Part shown: positions 1-8,086 of the stretch, one piece after another
How positions within the stretch are numbered: position 1 is the first letter of the stretch
How the letters are laid out: every line of letters begins with the position of its first letter
Source: Campylobacterales bacterium
Lineage (GTDB): Bacteria; Campylobacterota; Campylobacteria; Campylobacterales; QNZT01
Assembly (NCBI GenBank): GCA_027055005.1
Contig: JALUNR010000115.1
Span: 1-31,236 of the forward strand
DNA length: 31,236 nt
Reading direction: 5' to 3'
Translations under genes and position numbers: made by a program
Notes under the pieces: generated by a model
Databases searched by the model: none
What the model saw: only the letters and a program-made list of their open reading frames with translations
What the model was told of the DNA's origin: nothing

Positions 1-28
1 ATTATCAATCTTCAATTTCAAATGCTAC

Positions 29-196
29 TCATTTTAAATAATAGGATAAAAAACTGTGATAAAGAGAATAATTCTTTCTTGAATTATTCTCTTTTAAATA
101 TTCAATAGAACTTGATTTTTTTAAAACTCTATGTGAAGGATGATGATTGTAATTATTATCAATCCAATCTATATGTATTAAAAAATCTCCTTTCCC
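29..196 (-). pseudogene. Possible C-terminal remnant of a DDE transposase/integrase
   Basis: An open frame of about 55 codons runs on the minus strand directly after, and in frame with, the stop codon of the receptor gene, ending at a TGA at 29-31. It has no start codon. Its product reads WIDNNYNHHPSH, then VLKKSSSIEYLKEN, which resembles the end of IS3/IS481-type integrase cores (YNxxRPHxxLxxxTPxEYL). Both the resemblance and the pseudogene status rest on eye comparison. The alternative is chance open frame in AT-rich spacer that also carries a hairpin. Confidence 0.33.
61..94. terminator. Perfect 14-bp stem hairpin downstream of the receptor gene
   Basis: Bases 61-74 and 81-94 are exact reverse complements separated by a 6-base loop (TTTCTT). 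The hairpin lies about 100 bases past the stop codon of the minus-strand receptor gene. Ts flank both sides, so it could end transcription in either direction, though no long T run is present. The symmetry is seen directly; the terminator role is inferred. Confidence 0.5.
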
Positions 197-2185
197 TTAA
201 AACTTATAACTTACATTAGCATATCCATATCTCCCTGGATTATTAAGTCCTATTTTTTTCTTTGCACCAGTTGCAACAAGTGTTAAGTCATTATAAGTAT
301 TTGAACTTTGGTAAGTTTTATCAAAGATATTATCAACTCCAAAAGTTAAAGTCCAATCGTGATTTATGGAAGTTACATACTTTAGATTTGCAGTAGCAAA
401 ACCACTAAGTTTATGTTCTCCATTATCTTTATCATAATCAGTCCAACTTTTTTGTGCTATCACTTCAAAACTAGCTTTTGTTTTCATATCAGGTTCATAG
501 TTTAATGTAAAAATTCCTCTAAGAGGTGTAATATCAGCTAAATCAGTATCGGTTTGTCCTGTAAGTGGAGAATCTTTTTTTCCTTTTTGATAACTTATTC
601 CATAATCAAAGTTAAATTCATCATTTAGCATAATTGCCCCACTTATTTTAGCTCCATATATTTTTGCATCTATATTTACAAACTTATTTTTAGCTAAATT
701 ATTATCAAAGTAGATATAGTTACTTAGTTTGCTATAAAAAGCTTTCAACTTAATTTCACTATTTTCAAGACTTTTTTTTACTCCTAGATCAATTTCACTA
801 TTTTTAGTTTGATTTAGAGTTGGAGTTCCTATCGCATTTCCAGTTTTTTTATCTATAAAGTATAACTCTCTGCCATCAGGAACTCTATGAGCTATTCCAA
901 CTCCTCCAAAAAGAGTAGTTGAATTATTGTAAGCAAAACTATCAAATACATATCCGTTTAAAGAGTTAAAATCAGGATTTTTATATCCTCCATCATTTGT
1001 TATATCACTTTTGTCATACCTTAAACCATATCTCAAGGAGTTCTTATCAACTTTTGAAGATATATCTAAGAAGATAGCTTTGTTTTTTGTGATAGCATTT
1101 GGGATTGATTTTCTCCAAAAAGTAGATGTATGATGATAATAACTTCCATCCCAAGTTCTTTTACTATAATCCAAACCATAAGTTACTAAAGAGCTATTAA
1201 CTAAAAAGCTATTTTTTATTTTACCTCCTGCGATTTTACTTAACATATCATTTATTACTTCTTTTTTCATACCAAGAGCACCTTTTCTATACTTATTGCT
1301 CATAGGATGAATAACTTTTGAGTAGTAGTATAAAAATTTTAAATTTTTAGAGTAAATACCGAGATTTTTTATAGTATATTGAAGGTTATAAAGATCACTA
1401 TCATCACTTAAAGCATCCATTGGGGTATTTGGATAGAGTACATCATCACTTCTATTTGCAGTATAAGAGAGTTTCAACTCTTGATTATCTGTTACATTAA
1501 AATAAAGTTTTCCAAGAAATGACTTTTTAGTAAAAGAGTCCATATCTTTATATTTTGGTTGAAATCTATACTTACTATTTGCTCCAGCTTTTTCTAACTG
1601 TTTATCAAACTTATCTCCATTGCCATCTTTGTATTGTTCACTTTTTTCTTTTGAAACGGTTATGAGAGCTTTTACTTTTTCATCTCCACCTTGCATTGTA
1701 AGTGAGCCTTTTTTGTAACCAAAACTACCAACATTCATATTCGCTTCACCACTAAAACCACTTTTAGGTGCTTTTGTATCTACTTTTACCTCTCCACTTA
1801 AAGTTCCAAAGTTTTCTACATCATAAGGACCTTCATTTACAACAACTTTATCTATATTGCTGGTTATTACATGAGAAATAGGAGGATCCATTCTATTTGG
1901 ACAACCTCCATAAATCTTTCCACCATCTATTATAATATTTATATTATCTCTTTTTTGTCCTCTTAGAATTATATCATTTGCGATACCACTTCTTCTACTT
2001 ATAACTATATCGGGATCTTTTTTGCTTAAAGCCTCTCCTAAATCTGCTGACTTTAACTCTTGACCACTCACATCTTTTAAGTTTATGCTATCAATTTTTT
2101 CTATTACATTTACACTTTCTAAGTTAATACTTTGAGAGTATAGAGCAGTTGATAGAACAAAACTAAGTAAAATTTTATTTTTCAT
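197..2185 (-). CDS. TonB-dependent outer-membrane receptor, OprC/NosA-like (copper)
   Basis: Predicted 662-residue outer-membrane beta-barrel receptor powered by TonB/ExbBD. The chosen start is the ATG at 2185, preceded by AAGG about 8 bases upstream and followed by a signal peptide (MKNKILLSFVLSTALYS); a GTG three codons upstream is the alternative. The plug domain (about 30-140) contains GGCPNRMDPP, giving a CxxxM motif (C95, M99), and a later loop contains IHPMSN, giving HxM (H293, M295). CxxxM plus HxM is the copper site described for Pseudomonas OprC, and CPNRM is typical of OprC/NosA. The C-terminus ends in an aromatic residue (VSYKF), as barrel proteins do. The gene is divergent from a two-component pair that may control it. 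Receptor identity is firm; copper specificity is inferred from the motifs. Confidence 0.9.
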   Translation of the reverse strand: MKNKILLSFVLSTALYSQSINLESVNVIEKIDSINLKDVSGQELKSADLGEALSKKDPDIVISRRSGIANDIILRGQKRDNINIIIDGGKIYGGCPNRMDPPISHVITSNIDKVVVNEGPYDVENFGTLSGEVKVDTKAPKSGFSGEANMNVGSFGYKKGSLTMQGGDEKVKALITVSKEKSEQYKDGNGDKFDKQLEKAGANSKYRFQPKYKDMDSFTKKSFLGKLYFNVTDNQELKLSYTANRSDDVLYPNTPMDALSDDSDLYNLQYTIKNLGIYSKNLKFLYYYSKVIHPMSNKYRKGALGMKKEVINDMLSKIAGGKIKNSFLVNSSLVTYGLDYSKRTWDGSYYHHTSTFWRKSIPNAITKNKAIFLDISSKVDKNSLRYGLRYDKSDITNDGGYKNPDFNSLNGYVFDSFAYNNSTTLFGGVGIAHRVPDGRELYFIDKKTGNAIGTPTLNQTKNSEIDLGVKKSLENSEIKLKAFYSKLSNYIYFDNNLAKNKFVNIDAKIYGAKISGAIMLNDEFNFDYGISYQKGKKDSPLTGQTDTDLADITPLRGIFTLNYEPDMKTKASFEVIAQKSWTDYDKDNGEHKLSGFATANLKYVTSINHDWTLTFGVDNIFDKTYQSSNTYNDLTLVATGAKKKIGLNNPGRYGYANVSYKF

Positions 2186-2226
2186 GAAAATCACCTTTAA
2201 ATTTTTTTTGAAACTTTAACAGGCGA

Positions 2227-2245
2227 TTGTTAATTTTTTGTTAAT
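2227..2245. promoter_or_regulatory. Two TTGTTAAT direct repeats with 11-bp period, candidate response-regulator site
   Basis: TTGTTAAT occurs at 2227-2234 and again at 2238-2245, so the repeats start 11 bases apart. They sit between the divergent receptor and kinase genes. OmpR/PhoP-type regulators bind tandem half-sites with one-helical-turn spacing, and such a regulator is encoded next door. The repeat is seen; binding is inferred, and AT-rich sequence can produce such repeats by chance. Confidence 0.4.
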
Positions 2246-2286
2246 TATTATTTAGATAAAATTTTAAGAAAAAGAAAGTTCTAAAA

Positions 2287-3381
2287 ATGCTCTTAAAACA
2301 ATACAAAGAAGCCATTGAGAGTAGCAATATAGTTTCAAAGACTGATATAAATGGTATTATTACCTTTGTCAATGATGAGTTTTGTAAGATAAGTGGTTAT
2401 TCAAGAGATGAACTTGTAGGGGTAAATCACAACATAGTTAGACACCCTGATGTTCCCTCTTCCAAATTTGAAGAACTGTGGGATACTATTCTGTCAAAAA
2501 AAACTTTTAAAGCTACTGTACAAAACTTAGCTAAAGATGGTTCAACTTTTTATGTAAATACAACAGTTGTACCCATACTTGATGAGAAGGGAAGTATAGT
2601 TGAGTTTATAGCCATAAGGTATGATGTTACAAAAGAGGTTGAATTAAGACTTGAAAATGAACAAAAACAAAAGCTTCTTTTTTTACAATCTCGTCAAGCA
2701 AGTCTTGGGCAAATGATAGCAAATATCGCCCACCAATGGAAACAACCACTAACAGAATTAAGTTTAACTCTTTTTAATCTAAAAAAATCTTTTTCTAACA
2801 AAGAAGAGTTTGAAAACTATTATTATGAAAGTAAAGAAATAGTTCAAAATATGTCTAAAATTATAGAAGATTTTATGAATTTTTTTAAACCAGCAAGAGA
2901 AAAAGAGTATTTTTTACTTCATAAAGCAGTGGATGATGCTTTAAAGATATTATCAAAGGTATTAAAAGAAGAAAATATAGATATAAATTTTCAATATGAC
3001 AATATAGAATTTCTAGGTATTTCAAATGAACTTTCACAAGTTATTATAAACTTAATCCAAAATGCAAAAGATGCTTTTAAACAAAATAATATAAAAAATA
3101 AACAAATTAATATATCTATAAGAGAGGTCGATGCAAATATATCTATAGAGCTAAAAGATAATGCAGGAGGTATAGATAAAAATATAATAGAACATATCTT
3201 TGAACCATATTTTACCACAAAACATTCTAGTGTTGGAACAGGACTTGGGCTTTTTGTAGCTAGTATGATTGTTGAACAAAGTTTTGGAGGAAAACTTTTT
3301 GTTAATAGTGCAGGAAATACTACCACTTTTATGATTTTATTATCTTTGCCACATAAAAAAGGGTGTAAATGTTGCAGATAG
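2287..3381 (+). CDS. Cytoplasmic PAS-domain sensor histidine kinase
   Basis: This 364-residue kinase has no membrane segment or signal peptide, so it should sense a cytoplasmic cue. An Aer-like PAS domain spans about 10-118 (SGYSRDELVG). The dimerisation/phospho-acceptor region contains IAHQWKQPL with H149 as the likely autophosphorylated histidine. The ATPase domain shows an N box (NLIQNAKDAF), G1 (DNAGGI) and G2 (GTGLGLF). The extreme C-terminus is GCKCCR, a cysteine cluster (C360, C362, C363) that is not part of the kinase fold. It overlaps the response-regulator gene by 13 bases, so the two are co-translated partners. The signal is unknown; the adjacent copper-type receptor suggests metal or redox state. 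Confidence 0.9.
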   Translation: MLLKQYKEAIESSNIVSKTDINGIITFVNDEFCKISGYSRDELVGVNHNIVRHPDVPSSKFEELWDTILSKKTFKATVQNLAKDGSTFYVNTTVVPILDEKGSIVEFIAIRYDVTKEVELRLENEQKQKLLFLQSRQASLGQMIANIAHQWKQPLTELSLTLFNLKKSFSNKEEFENYYYESKEIVQNMSKIIEDFMNFFKPAREKEYFLLHKAVDDALKILSKVLKEENIDINFQYDNIEFLGISNELSQVIINLIQNAKDAFKQNNIKNKQINISIREVDANISIELKDNAGGIDKNIIEHIFEPYFTTKHSSVGTGLGLFVASMIVEQSFGGKLFVNSAGNTTTFMILLSLPHKKGCKCCR

Positions 3382-4034
3382 AAAATTTAAAAAAATTAAA
3401 GCTTTTGATAGTGGAGGATGAGAGAAATATAGCTGAACTTTTAAAAGATGCTATTGGTGAATATTTTTTAGAAGTAGAAATAGCTTATGATGGAGAAGAA
3501 GGACTTTTTTATTTTGATAAAATAAAACCAGATATAGTTATAACAGATATTATGATACCAAAAATAAGTGGCTTGGAAATGGCAAAAAAGATAAAAAATA
3601 ACAATCCAAATCAAAATATCATAATCCTAAGTGCATATAGCGATACTAAAAAACTTTTAAATGCCATAGATGTAGGAGTAGTAAAATACTTCATAAAACC
3701 ATTTGACCCAGATGAATTGATGGATTATATTAGCTCTATCTCAGAAAAAATTTTAAAAATAAAAGAAGTTTCTTTAAAAGATGGATTTATTTATAAATAT
3801 CTTGAAGATAAACTTTATAAAAACAATTCAATAGTTAAGCTTACAAACAAAGAACTAACTTTTATAAAATCGCTTTTAAATAAAAAAATTTTATCAAATA
3901 ATGAGATAAAAAAATTACTTTGGAGTGATAAGGTAAGTGATGAGAGAGTAAGAACTTTTATAAAAAGATTTAGAGAAAAAACTTCTAAAGAGTTTTTACA
4001 AAATATTTCTTCACAAGGATACACTTTAGTATAA
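3369..4034 (+). CDS. OmpR-family response regulator
   Basis: A 221-residue regulator. The receiver domain (about 9-125) has the acidic pair in VEDE, phospho-acceptor D60 in ITDIMIP and conserved K110 in FIKPF. The C-terminal part (about 140-221) is a compact winged-helix DNA-binding domain ending in QNISSQGYTLV, the typical wing of OmpR/PhoB proteins. The ATG at 3369 lies inside the last codons of the kinase gene, giving translational coupling. It is expected to be phosphorylated by that kinase. Candidate targets are its own operon and the divergent receptor gene, through the 11-bp-period repeats at 2227-2245. The family call is secure; the regulon is inferred. Confidence 0.92.
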   Translation: MLQIENLKKLKLLIVEDERNIAELLKDAIGEYFLEVEIAYDGEEGLFYFDKIKPDIVITDIMIPKISGLEMAKKIKNNNPNQNIIILSAYSDTKKLLNAIDVGVVKYFIKPFDPDELMDYISSISEKILKIKEVSLKDGFIYKYLEDKLYKNNSIVKLTNKELTFIKSLLNKKILSNNEIKKLLWSDKVSDERVRTFIKRFREKTSKEFLQNISSQGYTLV

Positions 4035-4183
4035 GCAAAACTTATGGAACTATAAAAAGAGATAAAGATTATGGAGCAGTAGCTTTAAAAGATGAGGGTA
4101 GGGCTATCGCAGGATTTATGAAGTCTTTTGATTCAAAGCATAGTGATAATATTATCAGATATTCTAAAAGTAGTAAAATATGA
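4034..4183 (+). pseudogene. Unidentified gene remnant (C-terminal fragment)
   Basis: Directly after the response regulator, a different frame stays open to a TGA at 4181 with a protein-like composition (TYGTIKRDKDYGAV, then KDEGRAIAGFMKSF). The frame opens only inside the regulator gene (after a stop at 3986) and has no plausible start codon or ribosome binding site. I do not recognise the family. It looks like the tail of a gene whose front was deleted, with the junction close to the regulator stop, but chance cannot be excluded at this length. Confidence 0.3.
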
Positions 4184-4237
4184 CTTAATTAAAAAAATAG
4201 TAATATAATTTGACATAAATCATATAAAAGGATAAAT

Positions 4238-4498
4238 ATGGAAGAAAAGGAAGATTTTATAGAAGAGAGTCAAAATGCACCTGTCTCTGTAGGAAATTGG
4301 TTGCTTAGTGTCATAGTAACATCTATACCAATAGTAAACTTTATATTCTTAGCATATTGGGCTTTTAATAAAAACATAAATAAAACAAAATCAAACTGGG
4401 CAAAAGCTACACTACTTCTTTTTGTGATAATTTTAGCTTTATATGCTGTTATGTTTGGCTTTGCTATGCTATCTCAGCCTGATATGCCAATGCCTTAA
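4238..4498 (+). CDS. Small two-helix membrane protein, function unknown
   Basis: An 86-residue protein behind a good ribosome binding site (AAAGGATAA just before the ATG). An acidic N-terminal tail (MEEKEDFIEE) is followed by two hydrophobic segments, about residues 18-44 and 57-80, separated by a basic, lysine-rich loop (NKNINKTKSNWAK), which by the positive-inside rule should face the cytoplasm. No catalytic motif is visible. It stands alone between the two-component pair and the ABC-F gene. The coding call rests on the binding site, the coherent topology and the absence of a competing frame. Confidence 0.7.
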   Translation: MEEKEDFIEESQNAPVSVGNWLLSVIVTSIPIVNFIFLAYWAFNKNINKTKSNWAKATLLLFVIILALYAVMFGFAMLSQPDMPMP

Positions 4499-4521
4499 TG
4501 GCACCTCTAATAATTTTAAGC

Positions 4522-4527
4522 TATAAT
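4522..4527 (+). promoter_or_regulatory. Candidate sigma-70 -10 element for the ABC-F gene
   Basis: TATAAT lies 24 bases before the ABC-F start codon and is preceded by an A/T stretch. Campylobacterota housekeeping promoters commonly have a clear -10 and little -35 signal. A GAGG ribosome binding site follows. In DNA this AT-rich a single hexamer is weak evidence. Confidence 0.35.
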
Positions 4528-4551
4528 CCCAAAAAAAATAGAGGGTAGAAA

Positions 4552-6144
4552 ATGCTTAGTACAGTAGGACTAACACAAAGATATGGTAAGAGAGTTTTGT
4601 TTGAGAAAGTTTCTCACTCATTTGATAGAGGGAAAAGATATGGACTTATCGGTGCAAATGGAGCAGGGAAGAGTACATTTTTAAAAATCCTATCAGGTGA
4701 GATCGATGCAACTGATGGTGAGGTACAGATTCAACCAGGTTCGAAGATGGGAGTTTTGGGGCAAAATCAGTATGCTTTTGAAGATTTTACTCTAAAAGAT
4801 GCAGTTTTGTATGGTAATAAAAGACTTTACGATGCTCAAAAAGAGAAAGAAAAGCTCTATATGGAGGGTGATTTTGAAGATGATGCAGTAAACAATCGTC
4901 TAGCAGAACTAGAAATCATCTGTGCGGAAGAAGACCCGACTTATGAGAGTGAAGTCTTTATAGAAAAACTTTTGACTTCTTTAGGTTTTCCTGTAGAAAC
5001 ACATGATGACCTTATGAGTTCACTAACTGGTGGAGATAAGTTTAAAATCCTTTTAGCTCAAGTACTTTTTCCAAAACCAGACATTTTGCTACTAGATGAG
5101 CCGACAAATAACCTTGATATGGAAACTATTACTTGGCTTGAGTATGAGTTAAAAAGACATGAGGGAACTTTGATAGTTATCTCTCATGATAGACACTTTT
5201 TAAATCAAGTAGTAACTCATATTCTTGACCTTGACTTTAAAACTTTAAGAGAATATACAGGAAACTATGATGACTGGTATATAGCATCAACTCTAGTTCA
5301 AAAACAACAAGAAGCTGAAAGAAACAAAAAGCTAAAAGAGAAAGAGGAGTTAGAAAAGTTTATACAAAGATTTAGTGCAAATGCTTCAAAAGCAAAACAA
5401 GCAACTTCAAGACAAAAAAGACTTGAAAAACTAGATGTTCAAACGATAGAAATCTCAGCTAGAAGAGATCCTCATATTATGTTTAAACCAAACAGAGATA
5501 TAGGACAAGAAGTTTTTGAATGCGAAGGACTTAGCAAGTCTTATGATAAAGACAAAGTTTTTGAAGACTTTACTTTCAAGATAGAAAAAGGCGATAAAAT
5601 AGCACTTATCGGACACAATGGTGTAGGAAAAACAACCCTTCTTGAAATCATCACTGAAAACTTAAAACCAGATAGTGGAACTCTAAAATGGGGACAAACA
5701 ATCCACACAACTTACTTTCCACAAAATACAACTGACCATGTAAAAGGTAGTATGAAAGTTTATGATTGGATACAAGGATTTTCAAAAGATTGGCATATAG
5801 ATGATATCAGAAAAGCTCTTGGAAGGATGCTTTTTCGTGGAGAAGAGCAAGAGAAAAAAGTTGATGCTCTAAGTGGTGGAGAAAAACACAGACTTATGCT
5901 AAGTAAAATGATGATGGATGATGCAAATATGCTAATCCTAGATGAACCAGATAACCACTTAGACCTAGAAGCTATCATCGCTCTTGGAGAAGCACTTCAT
6001 GAATACACTGGAAATGTCATCTTAGTCACTCACGATAGAGAACTAATAGATGCCTTTGCTAACAGAATCTTAGAGATAAAAGATGGAAAGCTCATAGACT
6101 TTAGAGGAAACTATGAGGAGTATGTAGAGGCTCAAGAGGGATAA
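4552..6144 (+). CDS. ybiT: ABC-F family ATPase, YbiT-like
   Basis: A 530-residue soluble protein with two ATP-binding cassettes and no membrane segment, the same length as E. coli YbiT. Cassette 1 has Walker A GANGAGKS, a slightly divergent signature (LTGGDK) and Walker B LLLDEPTNNLD. Cassette 2 has GHNGVGKT, LSGGEKHR and LILDEPDNHLD. The charged linker between them (about 255-305, rich in K, E and R) is the ribosome-contacting P-site tRNA interaction motif of ABC-F proteins. The family acts on ribosomes during translation; the precise role of YbiT types is less settled. It appears to be a single-gene transcription unit, convergent with the HIT gene. Confidence 0.92.
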   Translation: MLSTVGLTQRYGKRVLFEKVSHSFDRGKRYGLIGANGAGKSTFLKILSGEIDATDGEVQIQPGSKMGVLGQNQYAFEDFTLKDAVLYGNKRLYDAQKEKEKLYMEGDFEDDAVNNRLAELEIICAEEDPTYESEVFIEKLLTSLGFPVETHDDLMSSLTGGDKFKILLAQVLFPKPDILLLDEPTNNLDMETITWLEYELKRHEGTLIVISHDRHFLNQVVTHILDLDFKTLREYTGNYDDWYIASTLVQKQQEAERNKKLKEKEELEKFIQRFSANASKAKQATSRQKRLEKLDVQTIEISARRDPHIMFKPNRDIGQEVFECEGLSKSYDKDKVFEDFTFKIEKGDKIALIGHNGVGKTTLLEIITENLKPDSGTLKWGQTIHTTYFPQNTTDHVKGSMKVYDWIQGFSKDWHIDDIRKALGRMLFRGEEQEKKVDALSGGEKHRLMLSKMMMDDANMLILDEPDNHLDLEAIIALGEALHEYTGNVILVTHDRELIDAFANRILEIKDGKLIDFRGNYEEYVEAQEG

Positions 6145-6159
6145 GGTTAACTCCTTATC
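6140..6159. terminator. Small hairpin between convergent ABC-F and HIT genes
   Basis: GATAAGG (6140-6146) and CCTTATC (6153-6159) are exact complements around a 6-base loop, overlapping the ABC-F stop codon. It lies between convergent genes, where a bidirectional terminator is expected, but no T run follows, so the assignment is weak. Confidence 0.3.
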
Positions 6160-6209
6160 TCAAACCCATCAAGCTCCATCTCTTTGATACTTTACCACTT
6201 ACTAAAAAT

Positions 6210-6566
6210 CTATAAGCTTTCAACAACTCTCCTTATAAACTCTTCAAAATCCGGAAGATTTAACTCTACATCTCTTTGTTTTTCTCCCCACATAGGCTCT
6301 GGAAAATGACTATCCTCTTCAAACCTAGCCATTACATGAAAATGAACATGAGGAACATAGTTTCCAAAAGAGGCGATATTTATCTTTTTAGGATTGTAGT
6401 ATGAGAGCATCTCTTTTTCTATCACATCTAAAACTCTCCATATCTCCTCTTTTGTCTTTTTATCACATTCGCTAAACTCTTTATATGGTTTTTTCGTAAA
6501 GATTTTAAGCCAAGGGATTGAGGATTTTTCAACCTCAATTTTTATTAAATCATTTTTATAAATCAT
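6210..6566 (-). CDS. HIT-family nucleotide hydrolase/transferase
   Basis: A 118-residue histidine-triad protein. The motif HVHFHVMARF (about 73-82) is the HxHxHxx signature; the third histidine would form the covalent nucleotidyl intermediate. HIT proteins hydrolyse or transfer nucleoside monophosphates from substrates such as AppppA or aminoacyl/phosphoramidate adenylates; the substrate here cannot be told. Its start overlaps the end of the lytic transglycosylase gene by 4 bases, so it is the last gene of a minus-strand group that begins with the RraA-like gene. Confidence 0.85.
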   Translation of the reverse strand: MIYKNDLIKIEVEKSSIPWLKIFTKKPYKEFSECDKKTKEEIWRVLDVIEKEMLSYYNPKKINIASFGNYVPHVHFHVMARFEEDSHFPEPMWGEKQRDVELNLPDFEEFIRRVVESL

Positions 6567-7528
6567 CTATATCTTATCCTTTTAGCCAAAAGATATATTC
6601 CCATTCCATAATTTGTAGAGTGGTTATAAGTAGTTATAACTCTAAAGTTTTTTCCACCTAGCCATATCTCTTGATGATGCTTATATCTAAGTTTCAAAAG
6701 ATAAGCCCATCTATACGGAAATCTTTTTATAGCCCTGATACCTAATCTTTTTAGTTTAGAAATTCTATATTTTGACTTGTAACTACAATAAAGCTTTTTA
6801 AAACTTCTTCCTCTAAAATTTGTTTTAACAGCTACCTTACCACCTTTTCTCCAGCCATTTTTTCTCAGAAAGTTTGCGATAGTACCTATCGCATCCTCTA
6901 CATTCCAAGGATTTTTTATCCCATCTTTATTAAAATCAACTCCATATTTTCTTTGAATGGAAGGCATTTGCTGAACTATTCCCATAGCACCTGCAAATGA
7001 GCCAGTTAAAGAAAATATATCAAGATTTTGCTCTCTTGAGAGTAAAAAAAGTTCTTTTAACTCTTTTAAAAAGTATTTTTGCATACGATTTTTATAAAAA
7101 GCTAAAGTTACCAAAGAGTCCAAAACTATGTGATTGCCTGTGTATTTACCAAATCTACTCTCAACTCCTAAAAAGGCTACTATATAGTTCATATCTACAC
7201 CATAAACTCTCTGTGCTTTTTTCAAAGTACAATAATACTTTCTTTTAAAATTTCTTGCATCTTTTATCATACTATGAGTTAAAATATGTTTTTTATATGT
7301 AATCCAAGTTGCACTTGTAGTTCCAGCTTTATATCTACCTTTGTATTTTTTAAGAGTTCTTTCATCCTTTTGAAAGTTTGCCAACACACTTTCCACATAA
7401 TCTCTGTCAAAGTGATATTTTTCTACCATCATATTGATAAAAGTCTTTGTTTTATGAAAAGATAAAATATCATCTGTTTTAGCAAAAAGTAAAGATGCAA
7501 AGAAAATTATAATAACAATCTTTTTCAT
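6563..7528 (-). CDS. MltB-like lytic murein transglycosylase
   Basis: A 321-residue periplasmic enzyme expected to cleave the MurNAc-GlcNAc bond of peptidoglycan, forming 1,6-anhydro ends. An N-terminal signal peptide (MKKIVIIIFFASLLFA) has no lipobox cysteine, so the protein is probably soluble rather than lipid-anchored. The SLT_2/MltB fold is indicated by FLGVESRFG, with E123 as the likely catalytic acid, and by GAMGIVQQMPS followed by DFNKDGIKNPWNVEDAIG, matching the MltB pattern (GAMGxxQFMPSS). The C-terminal third is unusually rich in lysine, arginine and aromatic residues. It abuts the RraA-like gene directly and overlaps the HIT gene. Confidence 0.88.
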   Translation of the reverse strand: MKKIVIIIFFASLLFAKTDDILSFHKTKTFINMMVEKYHFDRDYVESVLANFQKDERTLKKYKGRYKAGTTSATWITYKKHILTHSMIKDARNFKRKYYCTLKKAQRVYGVDMNYIVAFLGVESRFGKYTGNHIVLDSLVTLAFYKNRMQKYFLKELKELFLLSREQNLDIFSLTGSFAGAMGIVQQMPSIQRKYGVDFNKDGIKNPWNVEDAIGTIANFLRKNGWRKGGKVAVKTNFRGRSFKKLYCSYKSKYRISKLKRLGIRAIKRFPYRWAYLLKLRYKHHQEIWLGGKNFRVITTYNHSTNYGMGIYLLAKRIRYR

Positions 7529-7990
7529 CTATTTTACTATAACTCCATCGTGATCACTAAAAACTTCCATTCCATCACTAAAAACAACTCCCCCAAAGTT
7601 TAGCTCGACTCCTCTTTTGGAAGGAGAGGTTTTTTTACTTCTTTTTGGACAAGTTCCCAAAGCTAAAAGCCCAACATCTATATCTTTTGTAATATGTACA
7701 TCTCTTACATAACCATTTATGATAATGCCTTCCCAACCATTTTTTTGAGCCATCAACATCAAGTTTTCTCCAACAACTGCACAAAACTTAGCCCCTACAT
7801 CTACAACTGCAACTTTGCCTTTGCCATCCTCTTTTAAAAGCTCTATCAAACCTCTGTTATCTTCATCTAACTTGATAGTTACAACTCTACCTCTAAACTT
7901 CTCTCTTTTACCATAACTTTTAAAAATATGTTCCAAAACCTGCACATCTTCATGGTGTTCATCACACATATCTGCTGTAAAAAAGTTCAT
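7529..7990 (-). CDS. rraA: RraA-like protein (RNase E inhibitor / oxo-acid aldolase fold)
   Basis: A 153-residue RraA-family protein with typical landmarks: ADMCDEH near the start, VVDVGAK, NGWEGIIINGYVRD and ELNFGGVVFSDG. E. coli RraA binds RNase E and lowers mRNA turnover, whereas related proteins are HMG/CHA aldolases that use a G...RD metal-site motif, which is present here (GYVRD). Campylobacterota generally lack a canonical E. coli-type RNase E, so the RNase inhibitor role is doubtful. The gene leads a minus-strand group and is divergent from the glutamate mutase operon across about 96 bases. AAGGATAA precedes the ATG. Confidence 0.85.
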   Translation of the reverse strand: MNFFTADMCDEHHEDVQVLEHIFKSYGKREKFRGRVVTIKLDEDNRGLIELLKEDGKGKVAVVDVGAKFCAVVGENLMLMAQKNGWEGIIINGYVRDVHITKDIDVGLLALGTCPKRSKKTSPSKRGVELNFGGVVFSDGMEVFSDHDGVIVK

Positions 7991-8086
7991 ATATTTATCC
8001 TTGTTTTAAATATTAGATGCAATTTTAGCACAACATTTCAAAAAATCTTGCTAAAATACCATCTAAAAAATATATAGAGTATATTC

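Noticed and set aside
2991..3326. 111-codon minus-strand open frame opposite the kinase gene
   Set aside because: It mirrors the conserved ATPase domain of the histidine kinase on the other strand; no binding site or domain.
7991..8086. Cobalamin riboswitch in front of the mutase operon
   Set aside because: The intergenic space is only about 96 bases and no B12-box-like sequence or extended folding was seen, although a B12 enzyme follows.
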